The notes beneath the pieces are model-generated. The model was not told the origin of the DNA and searched no databases. It saw only the letters and a list, made by a program, of their open reading frames with translations. A DNA stretch of 64,000 bases from the NCBI GenBank assembly GCA_030549495.1, contig JAUIRK010000945.1, positions 1,943,501 to 2,007,500 of the forward strand, given 5' to 3'. Both the position numbers and the translations under genes were made by a program. Positions 35,940-46,781 of the stretch are shown piece after piece. Position 1 is the stretch's first letter; each line of letters begins with the position of its first letter. Source of the DNA: Nectonema munidae. Lineage: Eukaryota; Nematomorpha; Nectonematoida; Nectonematidae.

Positions 35940-36607
35940 CTATGCCAATCACAATAGTCCTATTCTTACTGCTATCTTCTTACTTGTGATAGCTGCATCT
36001 CGTAAAAGGCGAGTAAATTGCTCATACATATGTACTTGAACATTCACACCAATTTATCAAGACATCTTCATTATAACACAGTAAATATACATACTATATA
36101 TGTGATTAACCTAAAGTAATCTCTTTACGATCAGCACCAATAATCCTTCTCAACACTCAGAAAGCAAGACACTCCACGCTTTCATTTTACGTCATATACA
36201 TCTGAAGAAGGTCATAGTGAGCGAAATATTATTGCTAGTATTTTGTTAAATAAAAGATTTATTCAACGTTTTCAATTTATTTTCTTTACAACTTTTATTT
36301 ATGAAGACTCAGCGCCATTTTATCTACGTTTATTTAGGATACATTATTTTTAAAATTTTTCTTTTTTCTAGAATTCAACCCAGATTATGGAAGCACTTAC
36401 AAGGAGTTGAAGAAGAAAATCACTTCAGATGTAAAAAGGTATATGAAAAGGTACGTGAAAAAAAGCATCAAGAATAGAATGAAATACGATGAAAAAAAGT
36501 TAAAGATGAAAATGGAGCTGGAAAAGGATCTGAATCAAGAATTGCAGAGATTCCACTTGTTCAAGAAGTTTGAAAAGGTTTTCGACATCAAAGATAAAGA
36601 TGAGTAA
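35940..36607 (+). CDS. Putative single-pass membrane protein, 3' exons (unit B)
   Basis: Three exons fit together in phase. Exon 35940-36012 encodes a hydrophobic segment (PILTAIFLLVIAA) followed by RKRR, then donor GTAAAT. Exon 36165-36210 encodes QDTPRFHFTSYTSEE; its acceptor AAAG is weak and its donor is GTCATA. Exon 36372-36607, after TTTTTTCTAG, encodes a Lys/Glu-rich, probably coiled-coil tail ending FDIKDKDE and a stop, with AATAAA about 95 bp on. A membrane segment followed by basic residues suggests the tail faces the cytosol. The 5' exons are not identified, and the hAT fossil ends 24 bp before the first exon seen. I do not recognise the family. The splice model is inferred. Confidence 0.45.
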
Positions 36608-37911
36608 ATTCAGTCATCATCACCAATCACATCCATAGGGCAAAGTCTCAAAAGATTGACTATATTTAAAACATTCGCAATCAGTACTAGAAAATCAATA
36701 AAAAACAAAAATGTTTCTAATCTTGCATTTTTTGTTTTCCACTCATTTTTTGCGTCTTCGATCAACTATAGTGATTTGTGACACAAAAGGAAGTATGAAT
36801 TGTTTGAATCCTTCAAAAAGGTTTTAGAAAAATAGGGAAAAAAGTTGTTATGTCAAAACTACCCTGTCAAAATTGTGGGTTTGAAAATGATAATAAAACA
36901 TCTCTTTTATAAATATAATTTGCAAGTTCCATGCTATAAATAAACTATTTTAAATGCTTTAGCCTAATATTGGTCGGCAGGCTGATGTTCTCGTGCTTTT
37001 AAGCTTTGATGACAATAGAGATTGGGTTCAAAATAGAGGATTAGTTTTATCTTCTCTGATGCTACATCTTCCTTTTTATCTTCGTCAAGAATTGAATCAT
37101 TAGTCTTTTTACAGGGTGTAAAAACATAATGATAGGAAGTTGAGATTGCTCTTTTTTTGTTTGTAAAAAAGAAAAAAATTGTAAATTTGGCGAATGGGTA
37201 AATTTTCCGCAAGTAGCTTTATCTCTGAAAATACCGCGAATGCTGAACCGCGAAGAAGCAGGGGCTGACTATATCTTCTTCCCATCATCGCAGGTTCGAT
37301 TCCCGTGATATTTATCTAGTTATGGAGCAATGTTCTTCGCTTTCTTGAATAAAAACTTATTGGGCTATCTTTTATAGCATACTTTTTCGTAATGTAGCTG
37401 ATTTAAAATACTATATTAAATTTTCACTTTGAAATATCTGTAATCTGGTAAGACCACGGGAGATAACAAAAAGAAACAACGAAATGTATAGAAAGTATAT
37501 GTAACATACAAAGTATAGGAGCTGGGCTTTTAAAAATGGCATTATCTAACCCTAACCCTGTTTATATAAATTTTGTTCAAATATGTAATGTAACATCTTA
37601 AATTTCTATATGGGTAATAGATGAATGAATCGATGCGTGTTTAACATTGGTATTGATTATATTATAATTGATATATCATCGATGCATTCATAAATCTTTG
37701 CTTTTTGCATTGCTGACAGTGAAGGTGGAATTGGCACATAGATGCTAAAAACACTTCATTATGGAAAATATTACAGCTTGCATTCATTATCTTTTTTGTA
37801 AAATTATTTCATTGCTAATAAAAAGTTGGCTTATTGATTAGTTGGTAATTTGATCAGAAAAAATCATCAGAACTTTTCATTTGCCATACAAAGTCAAAAT
37901 CAATTATTGTA
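36608..37911. other. Unit B right flank
   Basis: Same content as the right flank of unit A: polyadenylation signal, a B-box-like GGTTCGATTCCCG at about 37292, and no recognised gene. Confidence 0.5.
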
Positions 37912-37964
37912 GAGAAAAAATATTTTGAAAAATATGAAACAGGGTTTTTTATTTTATTGCAAAA

Positions 37965-38900
37965 AATGAAACAAAGGTAAACTACGGTTCAATTCCAAAC
38001 ATCATCAAAACAGTCTTTACACAAAACTTTCTTGTGTTCATCACAACAGTTCAAGAGGCAGATGTTACATCTTTGGAAGACTCTCTTTTTGCCTTCTTTG
38101 CAAATTTGACAAGGAGCTCTTTTCATTACAGAACTAATGGGAACACTTTAGCTTTATGATTTCCATAAGATTTCAGAATTAATCTAACCTCAGAAGGTAT
38201 GCTTCTATTTTGAACAAATATTTTCATAGAAACCTCTGCTATTTGAAAACACATTTGTGAAATACACTTCTCCTTCCACTGTATTTTCTATAAAATTTCC
38301 TACTACTTGAAGTTGATAGCTGTTCAAATTTCTTCTAATAAAATGTAAGTGTTCACCCTGCTATGTCCAAGTACCACCATAAGCCATCGTCTAGATGTTC
38401 TATAGGTAGTATACTTTCTTAGCATTTGGTTAGCTTTATCAACCCTTGATTTTACGCTATTATATGTATGTATCAATAGATTCAGGTAATCGTTTAGGTC
38501 CTATTAGTTCCATCTCTCTAAAATATTGGGTACTCATCATTAAAACTGCTTTGGAATACCTTTTGCATGCTTTCTAGGGATATATGCTACTAAAGATGAG
38601 CAAATTGAAAGGAGAGTCCTGGATTCACACACTTGTAGGTTCAAAGTTCTCAAATGTTTTTTCTTAAAAATGTATGGAACACATCTTTTATTGTTATTCA
38701 ATGGACCTAAAATGGGGAATTTTTCTGCTTGGTCCATTCACATAACTCTGTTTTCTCAAATTCTTAATTGCTAACTTTCTTATGTATATCTCATGCACTA
38801 AATCATAAAAAATCTAGAATCGTTTATGTGATACCTTTTTATACCTCATTTTCCTGGGTTGGTGTTTTAAAAATTTTAATTGTGCAACCTCACCTGAATC
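37965..38900 (-). pseudogene. piggyBac transposase fossil, unit C
   Basis: Same minus-strand fragment as in unit B: cysteine-rich tail near 37980-38150, GVD-containing segment near 38350-38470, and IPRKHAKGIPKQF near 38540. It is shorter than B by small deletions (for example around 38320 and 38370). Not functional. Confidence 0.75.
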
Positions 38901-39680
38901 TAACCAACTATTCATCAATAACAGTTACGAAATCCAATGGGGTCCAAAACCTTAAAAAACAATATCAATTGGAAGACTTTGGTCTCTTTCAATTCCAAGC
39001 ATGTATAAGTTTATATTGAATATATTTCAAATTTTTTGATGCGCCAATAAAATTAAGATGTAACTTTTTGCAAAGTAAATAAGTTGAACATGGTTGATAA
39101 AACAATTAATTTTAAGTTTAGTATAGAAGTTTAAAATCTCTTTTTATGACTTTGATTGGTTTTAATCAAAAAATATGATCACCATTGAACCCCAAATATG
39201 AGAATTGGATAAGTTATGTTGAATTTTTTGCAAAAACACATGAAATCTCACAACAACGGTGGAATTTTTAGGGTTAGCTATAGCTATACAAACTAGCTAT
39301 ATAGGTTTATTTATATACAGTAGTAGCAGTATATGTTAACCGTTTGGTGTGTTATATGGTGTGATGATGAGTTCTTAGGCTTTAGCATGGTTGTATCTTT
39401 CTGTGCTTTATGATGATATCACATCTGGTTGGTCAAATTTATTTCATCGCTAAATTCACGCATTTTCATTGGCTCTTTCATTGCGATAACAAACGTTTGC
39501 CAAGCTAGTTCACATTACAGTGATTATTTCAAAGCGTCGTCACTTTCTCGCCACTATCTTACTTAGTTTACCACTTTCTCACGTTTAAATACATAAAGAG
39601 AGAATACAAACCAAAATTCTAAACACAATTCAATAAATAATTTTAACATTTACAAAATATTACGACAAACTACTTCAACA

Positions 39681-40787
39681 ATGGAACAGGTCTTAATGTT
39701 CTCCACCAACTTTATATTTTCTAATATATCTTGGCTTGCTAGAAAATTTTCAAGTAACATCATACCATCACAAAATCAAAATGAATTAAATTCAAGTATC
39801 AAAAAAGATTCTGTTAAAAGTGAAAATGCCAAGAGATTAAAAGAAGGTTCACAAAAGGACACAGTTTGTACAGTTTCAGAGTCCATAAAATTCGAAGATT
39901 CTCGTTATTTGTACGTAAAAAAAGCACTGAAACCCAAAACAACATCGGTTTACGAAGAATATGTAATTCAAAAATATTTGGCTAAGGGAATAATTGGAAA
40001 GGTTTATCAGTGCTTAAACATCAATACTTTGAAAAAGCACACTCTCAAAGTGATACCGTACAATCAAGAGTCAGAAGTTCTCGTCGAAGGGGTTATTCAA
40101 GGGGTCAATTATCTGAAGATGCTGAATTCGAAATTCACGGTAGAAATCAATGACGTCTATCTGGATAAAGAATTCCTCTACATCGTTCAAGAATTCTTGC
40201 CGGGAGATACGCTGGGCATAAAATGCTTGAAGAAAGGGGTCAGCGTGGAAGAAGCAAAGAGTTACAGCGCCCAATTACTTTTGGCGATAGCTTATTTACG
40301 TAGTAATTATATCACAAACAACTATTTACACAATAGCAACATCATGTTCGATGAAGAGGGGAACTTGAAAATCATTGATTTTATATTTTCTCGGAAAGAA
40401 ATGGCCCAAGAAATGGGATATAGAGGAAAGAGTGATTGGATGTATTTCAGAAGAAATTTGCGTATGTTGGAAAAAGCGTGCAACTTTGAAGAGTGCGGAA
40501 AAAACGCGTCTCATGAACGTCGCGCATTTGACAATTTTATAGAAATGGGTGCAAGTTATTTAGAAAGGAGAAATTTTGCCATTGAAGATTTACTGAAGAA
40601 AGATCCTTGGGTTGAAGGCCACATAACCAATAGTGGAAAGGACTTTGTTAAGCCCCAATTTATCGAAAAAGGCACTTCATGTTGTGAAAAATTTTTAGAT
40701 AGTCCGATGAAAAGTTCAAGAGAAGAAAAACGATCTATTTACTCAAATTCATCCAATCAAGGAAAATACAAAGTATATTTCAGTTGA
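39681..40787 (+). CDS. Protein kinase-like pseudokinase, copy C
   Basis: Third intact 368-codon copy. It shares Arg21, Pro29, Asn32, Glu35, Phe71, Thr121, Val159 and Asp224 with copy B against copy A, but keeps A-like residues at 45, 48, 50 and the tail Phe, so C is intermediate. The altered catalytic motifs are unchanged in all three copies, so loss of HRD and DFG preceded the duplications. Confidence 0.85.
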   Translation: MEQVLMFSTNFIFSNISWLARKFSSNIIPSQNQNELNSSIKKDSVKSENAKRLKEGSQKDTVCTVSESIKFEDSRYLYVKKALKPKTTSVYEEYVIQKYLAKGIIGKVYQCLNINTLKKHTLKVIPYNQESEVLVEGVIQGVNYLKMLNSKFTVEINDVYLDKEFLYIVQEFLPGDTLGIKCLKKGVSVEEAKSYSAQLLLAIAYLRSNYITNNYLHNSNIMFDEEGNLKIIDFIFSRKEMAQEMGYRGKSDWMYFRRNLRMLEKACNFEECGKNASHERRAFDNFIEMGASYLERRNFAIEDLLKKDPWVEGHITNSGKDFVKPQFIEKGTSCCEKFLDSPMKSSREEKRSIYSNSSNQGKYKVYFS

Positions 40788-41086
40788 ATTTTAAAAATGT
40801 TTTAACCAACCTATCTCAAAAAGTCTCAAATTCTTTAAAATAGTTAACACAAAAAATATTTATTATTCCCATTTTGATATTCAGGGTAATTGATGGATGT
40901 GAAAGTTGTTCATTTAAATTTATAATAAAAAAGTTAAATTTTGAATAAAAAAATTAATAAAAAAGGTAAAAATCGAAAAAAATGTAATAAAAAAATAGTT
41001 TCGCAAGTTATAAAGTATTAAAGTTATCAATCATAGTGAAAATGTGTAAAAATGTTATCGATGAAATTATAACCGGGCAACAATGA

Positions 41087-41157
41087 GTGTGAGTTTCTGG
41101 CTCACATGATACCCCCGCCGGCGAGCGGTCAATACCTTTTAGGGGGGACTCGGAATC
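41087..41157 (+). other. Conserved GC-rich block, unit C
   Basis: Counterpart of the blocks in units A and B, with the A-type CCGGCGAGCGG form. Confidence 0.5.
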
Positions 41158-41484
41158 CAGATTTAAAAAAATAGCAGAATGTTTGAAGGTAAATGCGATT
41201 CCTTACTTAATATTTATATTCATTATATACGTGCCATTTTTTAAATTTATTTTAAGGAAATCTATATTTTTTTAAATTTCAAATAATGATAATAATCTTA
41301 AATTTATTTGTTTTGTCTATTTGATCAAATTTTGAATAATAGTTGATCACATGCTAAACCGCATAATGAAGAAATTTATTTTTATTATTTTTTAAAAAAA
41401 ACCGTTATTTGTTGGAATTATCATGTCTAGATCTAGTTGATTTTGGAGAAAATACATTCAGAGCATTTATTCTTCTGTCCCTCA

Positions 41485-41520
41485 ATGGCTACAGCCTTCT
41501 CAGATGCAGAGATATTGGAA
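41485..41520 (+). CDS. Candidate first coding exon (MATAFSDAEILE), unit C
   Basis: Same short exon, donor GTAAGT kept, with Asp for Gly at position 7. In this unit the downstream exons seen in A and B are missing, so any product would have to use other exons or be dead. Confidence 0.3.
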
Positions 41521-43411
41521 GTAAGTTAAGCATATACAGAATCCTTTTTAATTCCAAATCATTTCTCGAATTACATTGACTTATTATGAAGGCATTCTTT
41601 TAATTCAGAAGAGTTTCATTCTTTGTAGGCGGACTTTTGCATATCTGATTTATCTCAGTTCTTCTACTGCATATGGTGTGCAGATTAAATGCCAAATAAA
41701 AAATAACTGATAAAAAACGGTCAAAAGGTCTAATACCGATTTACAAAAAATAGACGACAACTTGAAGCGTTCTGCATAGTAAAACAGGAAAAGAGTAAAA
41801 AATACATCTAATTAGTTAATCAATAAGTTAGAAAGCTAGATGAGTTTAAAGAATTTTTTTAAATATTTTTGTCAACATTTTGACACACTTTACGCATTCT
41901 TTGTATTTTTCACGTCGAGAAATTTATCCATATAAGGTTGGCTGCATTGCTCACTCCATTTTTATTTCTTCCATCTTGATTCTTCTTCGTCAACTCTTGA
42001 AGTGGCTATCTTTATATACTATCTTATGATGTTGATGTTAATGATGATGATTATGCTATTATTTCCATTATCACCAGAATGATCGACTCTTTTAGGCCAA
42101 AATGTCTTTAGTTTTCTCTTTTGTCTAATCTAATGGCTTCTTCTGATATCCCCTCTCTTTCTATGCATTTCAAGAAAGTTACATAAAAGAAATTTTTTAC
42201 ATATCTCTCTCCCTTTCCTTTGCGCCAACTTTTGGGCATTAACCAAATTTTCTTTGTTTGGACATTGATCGAGTCTATGCTAAACTTGGAAGTTGAGTCT
42301 CATCTTTTTTGACTATTTTTATCATGTTTCTTTCTTATATCTCCCCCAAATCTCAACTACAAGTACTGCCTAAATGTTACTGTATACGCTGTGTAAGTGA
42401 AGAAACAAAACTTTTTCGATTTATGGAGTCTCTCTTCCCTAAAAGATCTGAGTTTAAAAAAATGCTGTTTATTTTTTTTAGCAATAGCTCGGTAGCTCAC
42501 GTTCTTTGTATATGATTTTCACATATGGTATTTTATTTGAGTACGAAGGGTGAAACGTATGTCAGAATTTTGGAAGTCAAGTTACTTTGGAATTTAAATA
42601 TTTGCCATTTTCCAACGTGCTACTTTTATTTTAGTTTTCCCATGAGGAGTGCATTCTTTCTGAAGTATGTTATCGATACACTTTATCAATTCAAGTCAAA
42701 AGTTAAGTGAAATAGGAAAATTTAAATATACGCATTCTTATACACGTGTAATGGAAAAAAGATAAATGCTTCTGAAGTCTGAAATGAAAGTTCATAATTC
42801 TACAGAGCTTACACTTGGAATTTTTCTTTGAAGTTGTAGAAAGTTCTGGAAATTACATTCAACGATTTGCTTTTGAAACTTTCGGCAAATTTTTGTTCTA
42901 ACACCATTGACGGACTTCGTGCCTTTTTTGCCAATGTTAAAAATTGCCTTGACTTAGAATTTTATACATTAAATTAAAAAATATAATGTTATCTCAATCT
43001 TAAAAAATGATATAGCATTTTCACTTCAAATTCGTCCTTTTTCACTTTAAGTCATCCTTTTTTGTTTAAAGTTTGTCTTTTTCATTTTAAGTTATCTCCT
43101 TTTATTTTATATGCAAATTTATTTTATAATCAAAAAGTTTATGAGAAAATTTAGTATAAAACTATGGTATGAAAAGCCGATAAAATGTTAGAATAAAATA
43201 GATGGCGTTAAATTGAAAAATTCATCATAGGACATTTTTATAGACTTTTTTTTCTAAAGAAAAAAACTTTTTTATTTCTATAGAAATTCGTTGATTCGTT
43301 CCCAAAAAAATCTGAGAAGAAATGTAGAAAATTTAAAAATGGCCTCTCGAGGCCCTATACGGCCATTTAAAGTAGTGGAAATATTTCGGTCATGCGAGGG
43401 TTAAAGGACGC

Positions 43412-43970
43412 GGCCAAATAAGCGTATTATTTATTACATTACATGTGTTTCTTTTTTAAAAGCTTTGGACAGGTGCACTTTTTCATATAAAATTTTGACA
43501 ATTTTTATAGTAAAAATTTGGCTTAGTGAAATATTGACTTATTTCACGAATCCCAATCGATCTCAATAAAAAGTGTAAATAGATTTTTAGTTTTTTCAAA
43601 ATTTTGCCAATAAAACTAAAATCTGAAAAACTGGAATTAAGCCACTTTGTAAATGAATGCATTTTTTATTTTGCCAATTTCAACGTATATACATAAAGTA
43701 ATGTCATGTGTTTTGTAAATCATAATTTGTATTTATTTTGTTGACCGTTTGGGTGGTTTCACCATCATGAAAACATATTTTATTTTATCAATATTTTGTT
43801 TTGATTTATTTCACATTCATTTAGAAATATTTGAAATTTAATTCTCAGGCAAAGACGTAAAGTCATTTAAATTTAAAAAGTGAGGAAGTATTAGATTTTA
43901 TGATGTAGGTAGAACAAAGTTTTCAAAGTTCAACTGCAGTGTGAAAAAGGTTGGAAACATCTGATCTAGT
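43412..43970. pseudogene. ZBED-type hAT remnant in unit C (left end, possibly right-end scrap)
   Basis: GGCCAAATAAGCG and about 190 bp of the hAT left end match A and B up to 43605. The sequence then departs. A GTGTGAAAAAGGTTGGAAAC stretch at ~43940 looks like a hAT right terminus of a related element, so an internal deletion or a second insertion is possible. Confidence 0.5.
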
Positions 43971-44330
43971 GAAAAAATGCTTTGTTTTTTAAATTTTTTT
44001 TTTGAAAAAATGAAATTTTTGAAAGTTCTGAGATTTCTGTTTATTTTGTTCTTTTATATTGAATTTAATAAAAGATAAATTTTGTATTTTATCTTATTTT
44101 TCTCATTTTAAATATTTGAAACGTTGTAATCCCCCCCGCCCCCCCCGCTTTATTTTCAATTTCTTTTTAAAAAATGAGATTTTCAAAAAGTTAGATGAGT
44201 TTTACTCTGGAAAGAGTCCTGTTTACAAGAAATGAATGAGGGTTAAAAATTCAATTTTTGGAATATTTTAATATTATTCCACACCAGCGCAATTAACTCG
44301 GTAAAGAGAAAAATTAATTTGTTAAAAATA
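43971..44330. other. AT-rich spacer with C-rich tract
   Basis: No gene is seen. A C-tract (CCCCCCCGCCCCCCCCGC-like) lies at about 44132-44150, resembling the C-rich hairpins of the MITE-type ends elsewhere in the window. Confidence 0.5.
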
Positions 44331-44334
44331 GAGG

Positions 44335-44501
44335 TTTGCAGTATCCATAGAAGTAAAGGTAAATGTACCATGGATTCATCAAGAAAGCATAATTGCGCCG
44401 TTTGGTATCGAACTATGAGGAAAGTTGACATGACGCGGGATTGAACCCAAGACCTTGAGTTATCAAAATCCAGCATCTAACCAACCTTACTCACCCCCTG
44501 C
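44335..44501 (-). repeat. tRNA-derived SINE copy
   Basis: On the minus strand: GTAAGGTTGGTTAGATGCTG, GATAACTCAAGG, GGTTCAATCCCG, followed by a body with CATAGTTCGATAC. The body is shared with copies at 49046-49110 and 58620-58680, the head with the copy at 5111. The shared head plus body supports one SINE family. The 3' end is approximate. Confidence 0.65.
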
Positions 44502-44611
44502 TGAATAATCATGAAATTGAGGAGAATAAGAAAGAAGAAAGTATAACTTTATTGAGAATGTTTACAGAATGGCTGGTGCTGATTCAAGAAGTATCGAAAA
44601 ATATGAAGACT

Positions 44612-45814
44612 TCACTGCTCGTGCTCGCCTTCCTTGCTTATGCTTCGTTTGCCTACGACCAACTTTCCGGAAATACCGATCGTATCGCCTCGCTCATTTT
44701 TAGAGGGATCGCGTTGCGTCGTTTGAACGTAGTCTTTCACATCTTCGATGTCAAAGTCGAAAATGTTTGGATTCAACTGCTTGCTGATCTTCTCAAACAC
44801 GCTGCTGGCATCACTGCTCTCGCGTTCTAAGAGGTCAAGGAGAATTTCAGAAATTTTTTCATTTATATATCTCTTTATATTCTTCATTAACAAGGGCATT
44901 AGCATGTATTTTTGAAAGTCCTTGCCATTATCACCACAATCCTCTCTTTGAGTGCCTGAAGAAGAAAAGGGTGATTTAAAAGTTTATCCAGAAGTTATAT
45001 TTGTAATGTTCTAGGTAAGCTTTTTTATTACCCATCCCTATTTTTTTGACAAAGATTCTGTTTTTATCATATCTTATATAATACCAATTAAACAAAATCC
45101 TTAATTCTTTTTGTATTATATAAAATTAAGAAATGGATCACGAATGTGACAAGTTTTATTCTACAAGTTTAAAATGTTTTGTAGCAAAAAGTTGCTCTAT
45201 CAAATAAATGGGATCAAAAACATATTTAACATAAAAAACCTGAAATATTCACATGTCAAAATCTAGCTCTAATACGATTAGTATAGATAGGTATATATCG
45301 CTTAATGTTCAATTTTCTTCCATAAATGCTTTATGAAGGAAGTCGTTTTGATGAAAATTCTATGTATCGTTGTGAAAAAAATTCTTATCAAAAAATATTT
45401 TAAATCGCAATTTTTTACAACCTTTAACAACCCAAACACATTTTTGACTATCACTGATAATGTAAACAATGCTGTTATATTTTGTTTTTGTTAAAATTGT
45501 GCTATTGGAAAAGGGTTCATAATTAAACCTTAGATCCGTTCTTTAAAAACAGTGGTTAACTTTGGATGATTGTTCAAAAAAAAAGTAAATATCTCACGTC
45601 TTTTTTCTTTCTTGATAACTTTAGCTTTTTCCAACGCTGCCTGTTTTTCTTCCACACTTTTCTGTTTGAGCACGTTTTTGCCTTCCTTACTTTTGCTTCT
45701 AGTGGCTTCTGACGAGCGAATGCACTTATTTCCTTTGCACTTCAGCGTGTATTCTGTTTCGCTTAAACAAAGCATGTCAAAATTAGAAACGTTTTGATTA
45801 ACAGCTTCATACAC
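44612..45814 (-). CDS. Unrecognised host gene, last two exons
   Basis: Two exons join cleanly. Exon 45814-45598 follows acceptor ATATTTAG and ends at AAAAGAC|GTGAGA (phase 1). Exon 44955-44612 follows the strong acceptor CTTTTCTTCTTCAG and reaches a stop (TGA). The joined reading is continuous for about 186 residues: a Lys/Glu-rich stretch (EEKQAALEKAKVIKKEKR), then MLMPLLMKNIKRYINEKI and NIFDFDIEDVKDYV, ending KEGEHEQ. The second exon is markedly GC-richer than its surroundings, as expected of coding sequence here. I do not recognise a domain. Upstream exons, perhaps including the Gln-rich one at 46782, are not joined because phases disagree. A 92-codon plus-strand frame over the last exon is judged a shadow. 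Confidence 0.55.
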
Positions 45815-46781
45815 CTAAATATATTTTTAATGGCTAACTCATAATCTTAACATTAATTCTAACAAAATTTGCTTCTTTTATTCTAATATTTCAAGTTGTG
45901 CAATTTTCTTTCAGTAGTTTAAAAGTTTATCTAGTGACATATTAAATTGTACAATTTTACAGTAAATTTTGTTCAAGCTGAATATAACATCCTTCGATAT
46001 ATTGAAGGCTTTTTAATACAAATTGAATTTTTCTTCCTATAATTCATATTTTAATAATAATCTTTCCACGAAAAGGGATTTGCTTTTAGAAAGAAAAATT
46101 TCATTCCTTTTGGAACTTCGCTAAAGATGAAACTTCGCTTTAAACACCCTAATCTTGATGCATTTAAAACTTATACATCCTCTTTTCACGATCATGCCCC
46201 ACTCTAGTTAGCTCTTTCATTATCATAATCATTAAGTATTTTTCCCTCGACCCACGGTCAATATATGTCATGGTTAAGAATGATTTTTTTTGGAAAAAAC
46301 ACTTTTTCATATAGGCACAAATATTTTCAATTACATGAAAAATATGTGCAAAGCATCATATTTATGAAAAATAACACTTTGATACCATAATGGATCCGAA
46401 TTTGCAGAGTTTAACAAAAAGTGCACGTTACGTTCATGTCATCGAATAGCGATTTTGTGTACAGATTTTCTGATACATACGATCTTTACGCTTATTATAC
46501 AATTCTGCGATTCTATTTCATCTTTTTTTCGATTTTACATATTTCAATTCTATGTTATCTCTTACAACTTTATTTTTCAATTTAAATTTACGTTATTTTA
46601 TTTATAATAGAATCAGAGAAAGATAAACGACCAACATATGTTAAAATGGAATCGAAAAAAAGGAAAAACAAACAAAATCGAGGAATTAAAAAAATTCCCT
46701 TTAAAAATGGCTTCGCAGTTGTTGACGCGCCACCTTGAAGCCCAATACTGCTGACTTATAACCTATTAAAGTAAATATGTG

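Larger units (their letters stand above)
28373..37911. repeat. Segmental duplication unit B (~9.5 kb)
   Basis: The complete-looking unit: piggyBac fossil, pseudokinase, GC-rich block, ATG exon, ZBED-type hAT fossil and membrane-protein exons, without the MULE or the foldback insertion of unit A. Unit C begins immediately after at the same GAGAAAAAATATTTTG word. B and C are more alike in the pseudokinase than either is to A. Confidence 0.9.
37912..43605. repeat. Segmental duplication unit C (~5.7 kb, truncated)
   Basis: Homology with A and B runs from the piggyBac fossil through the pseudokinase to the left end of the ZBED-type hAT fossil and stops at about 43605, so C lacks the hAT body and the membrane-protein exons. 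It also lacks the 0.75-kb segment between the ~45-bp direct repeats, and has a small insertion near 42450-42480. Confidence 0.9.

Noticed and set aside
44552-44830. Plus-strand 92-codon frame with signal peptide-like start
   Set aside because: It is antisense to an exon with a strong acceptor and in-phase partner; kept only as a finding.
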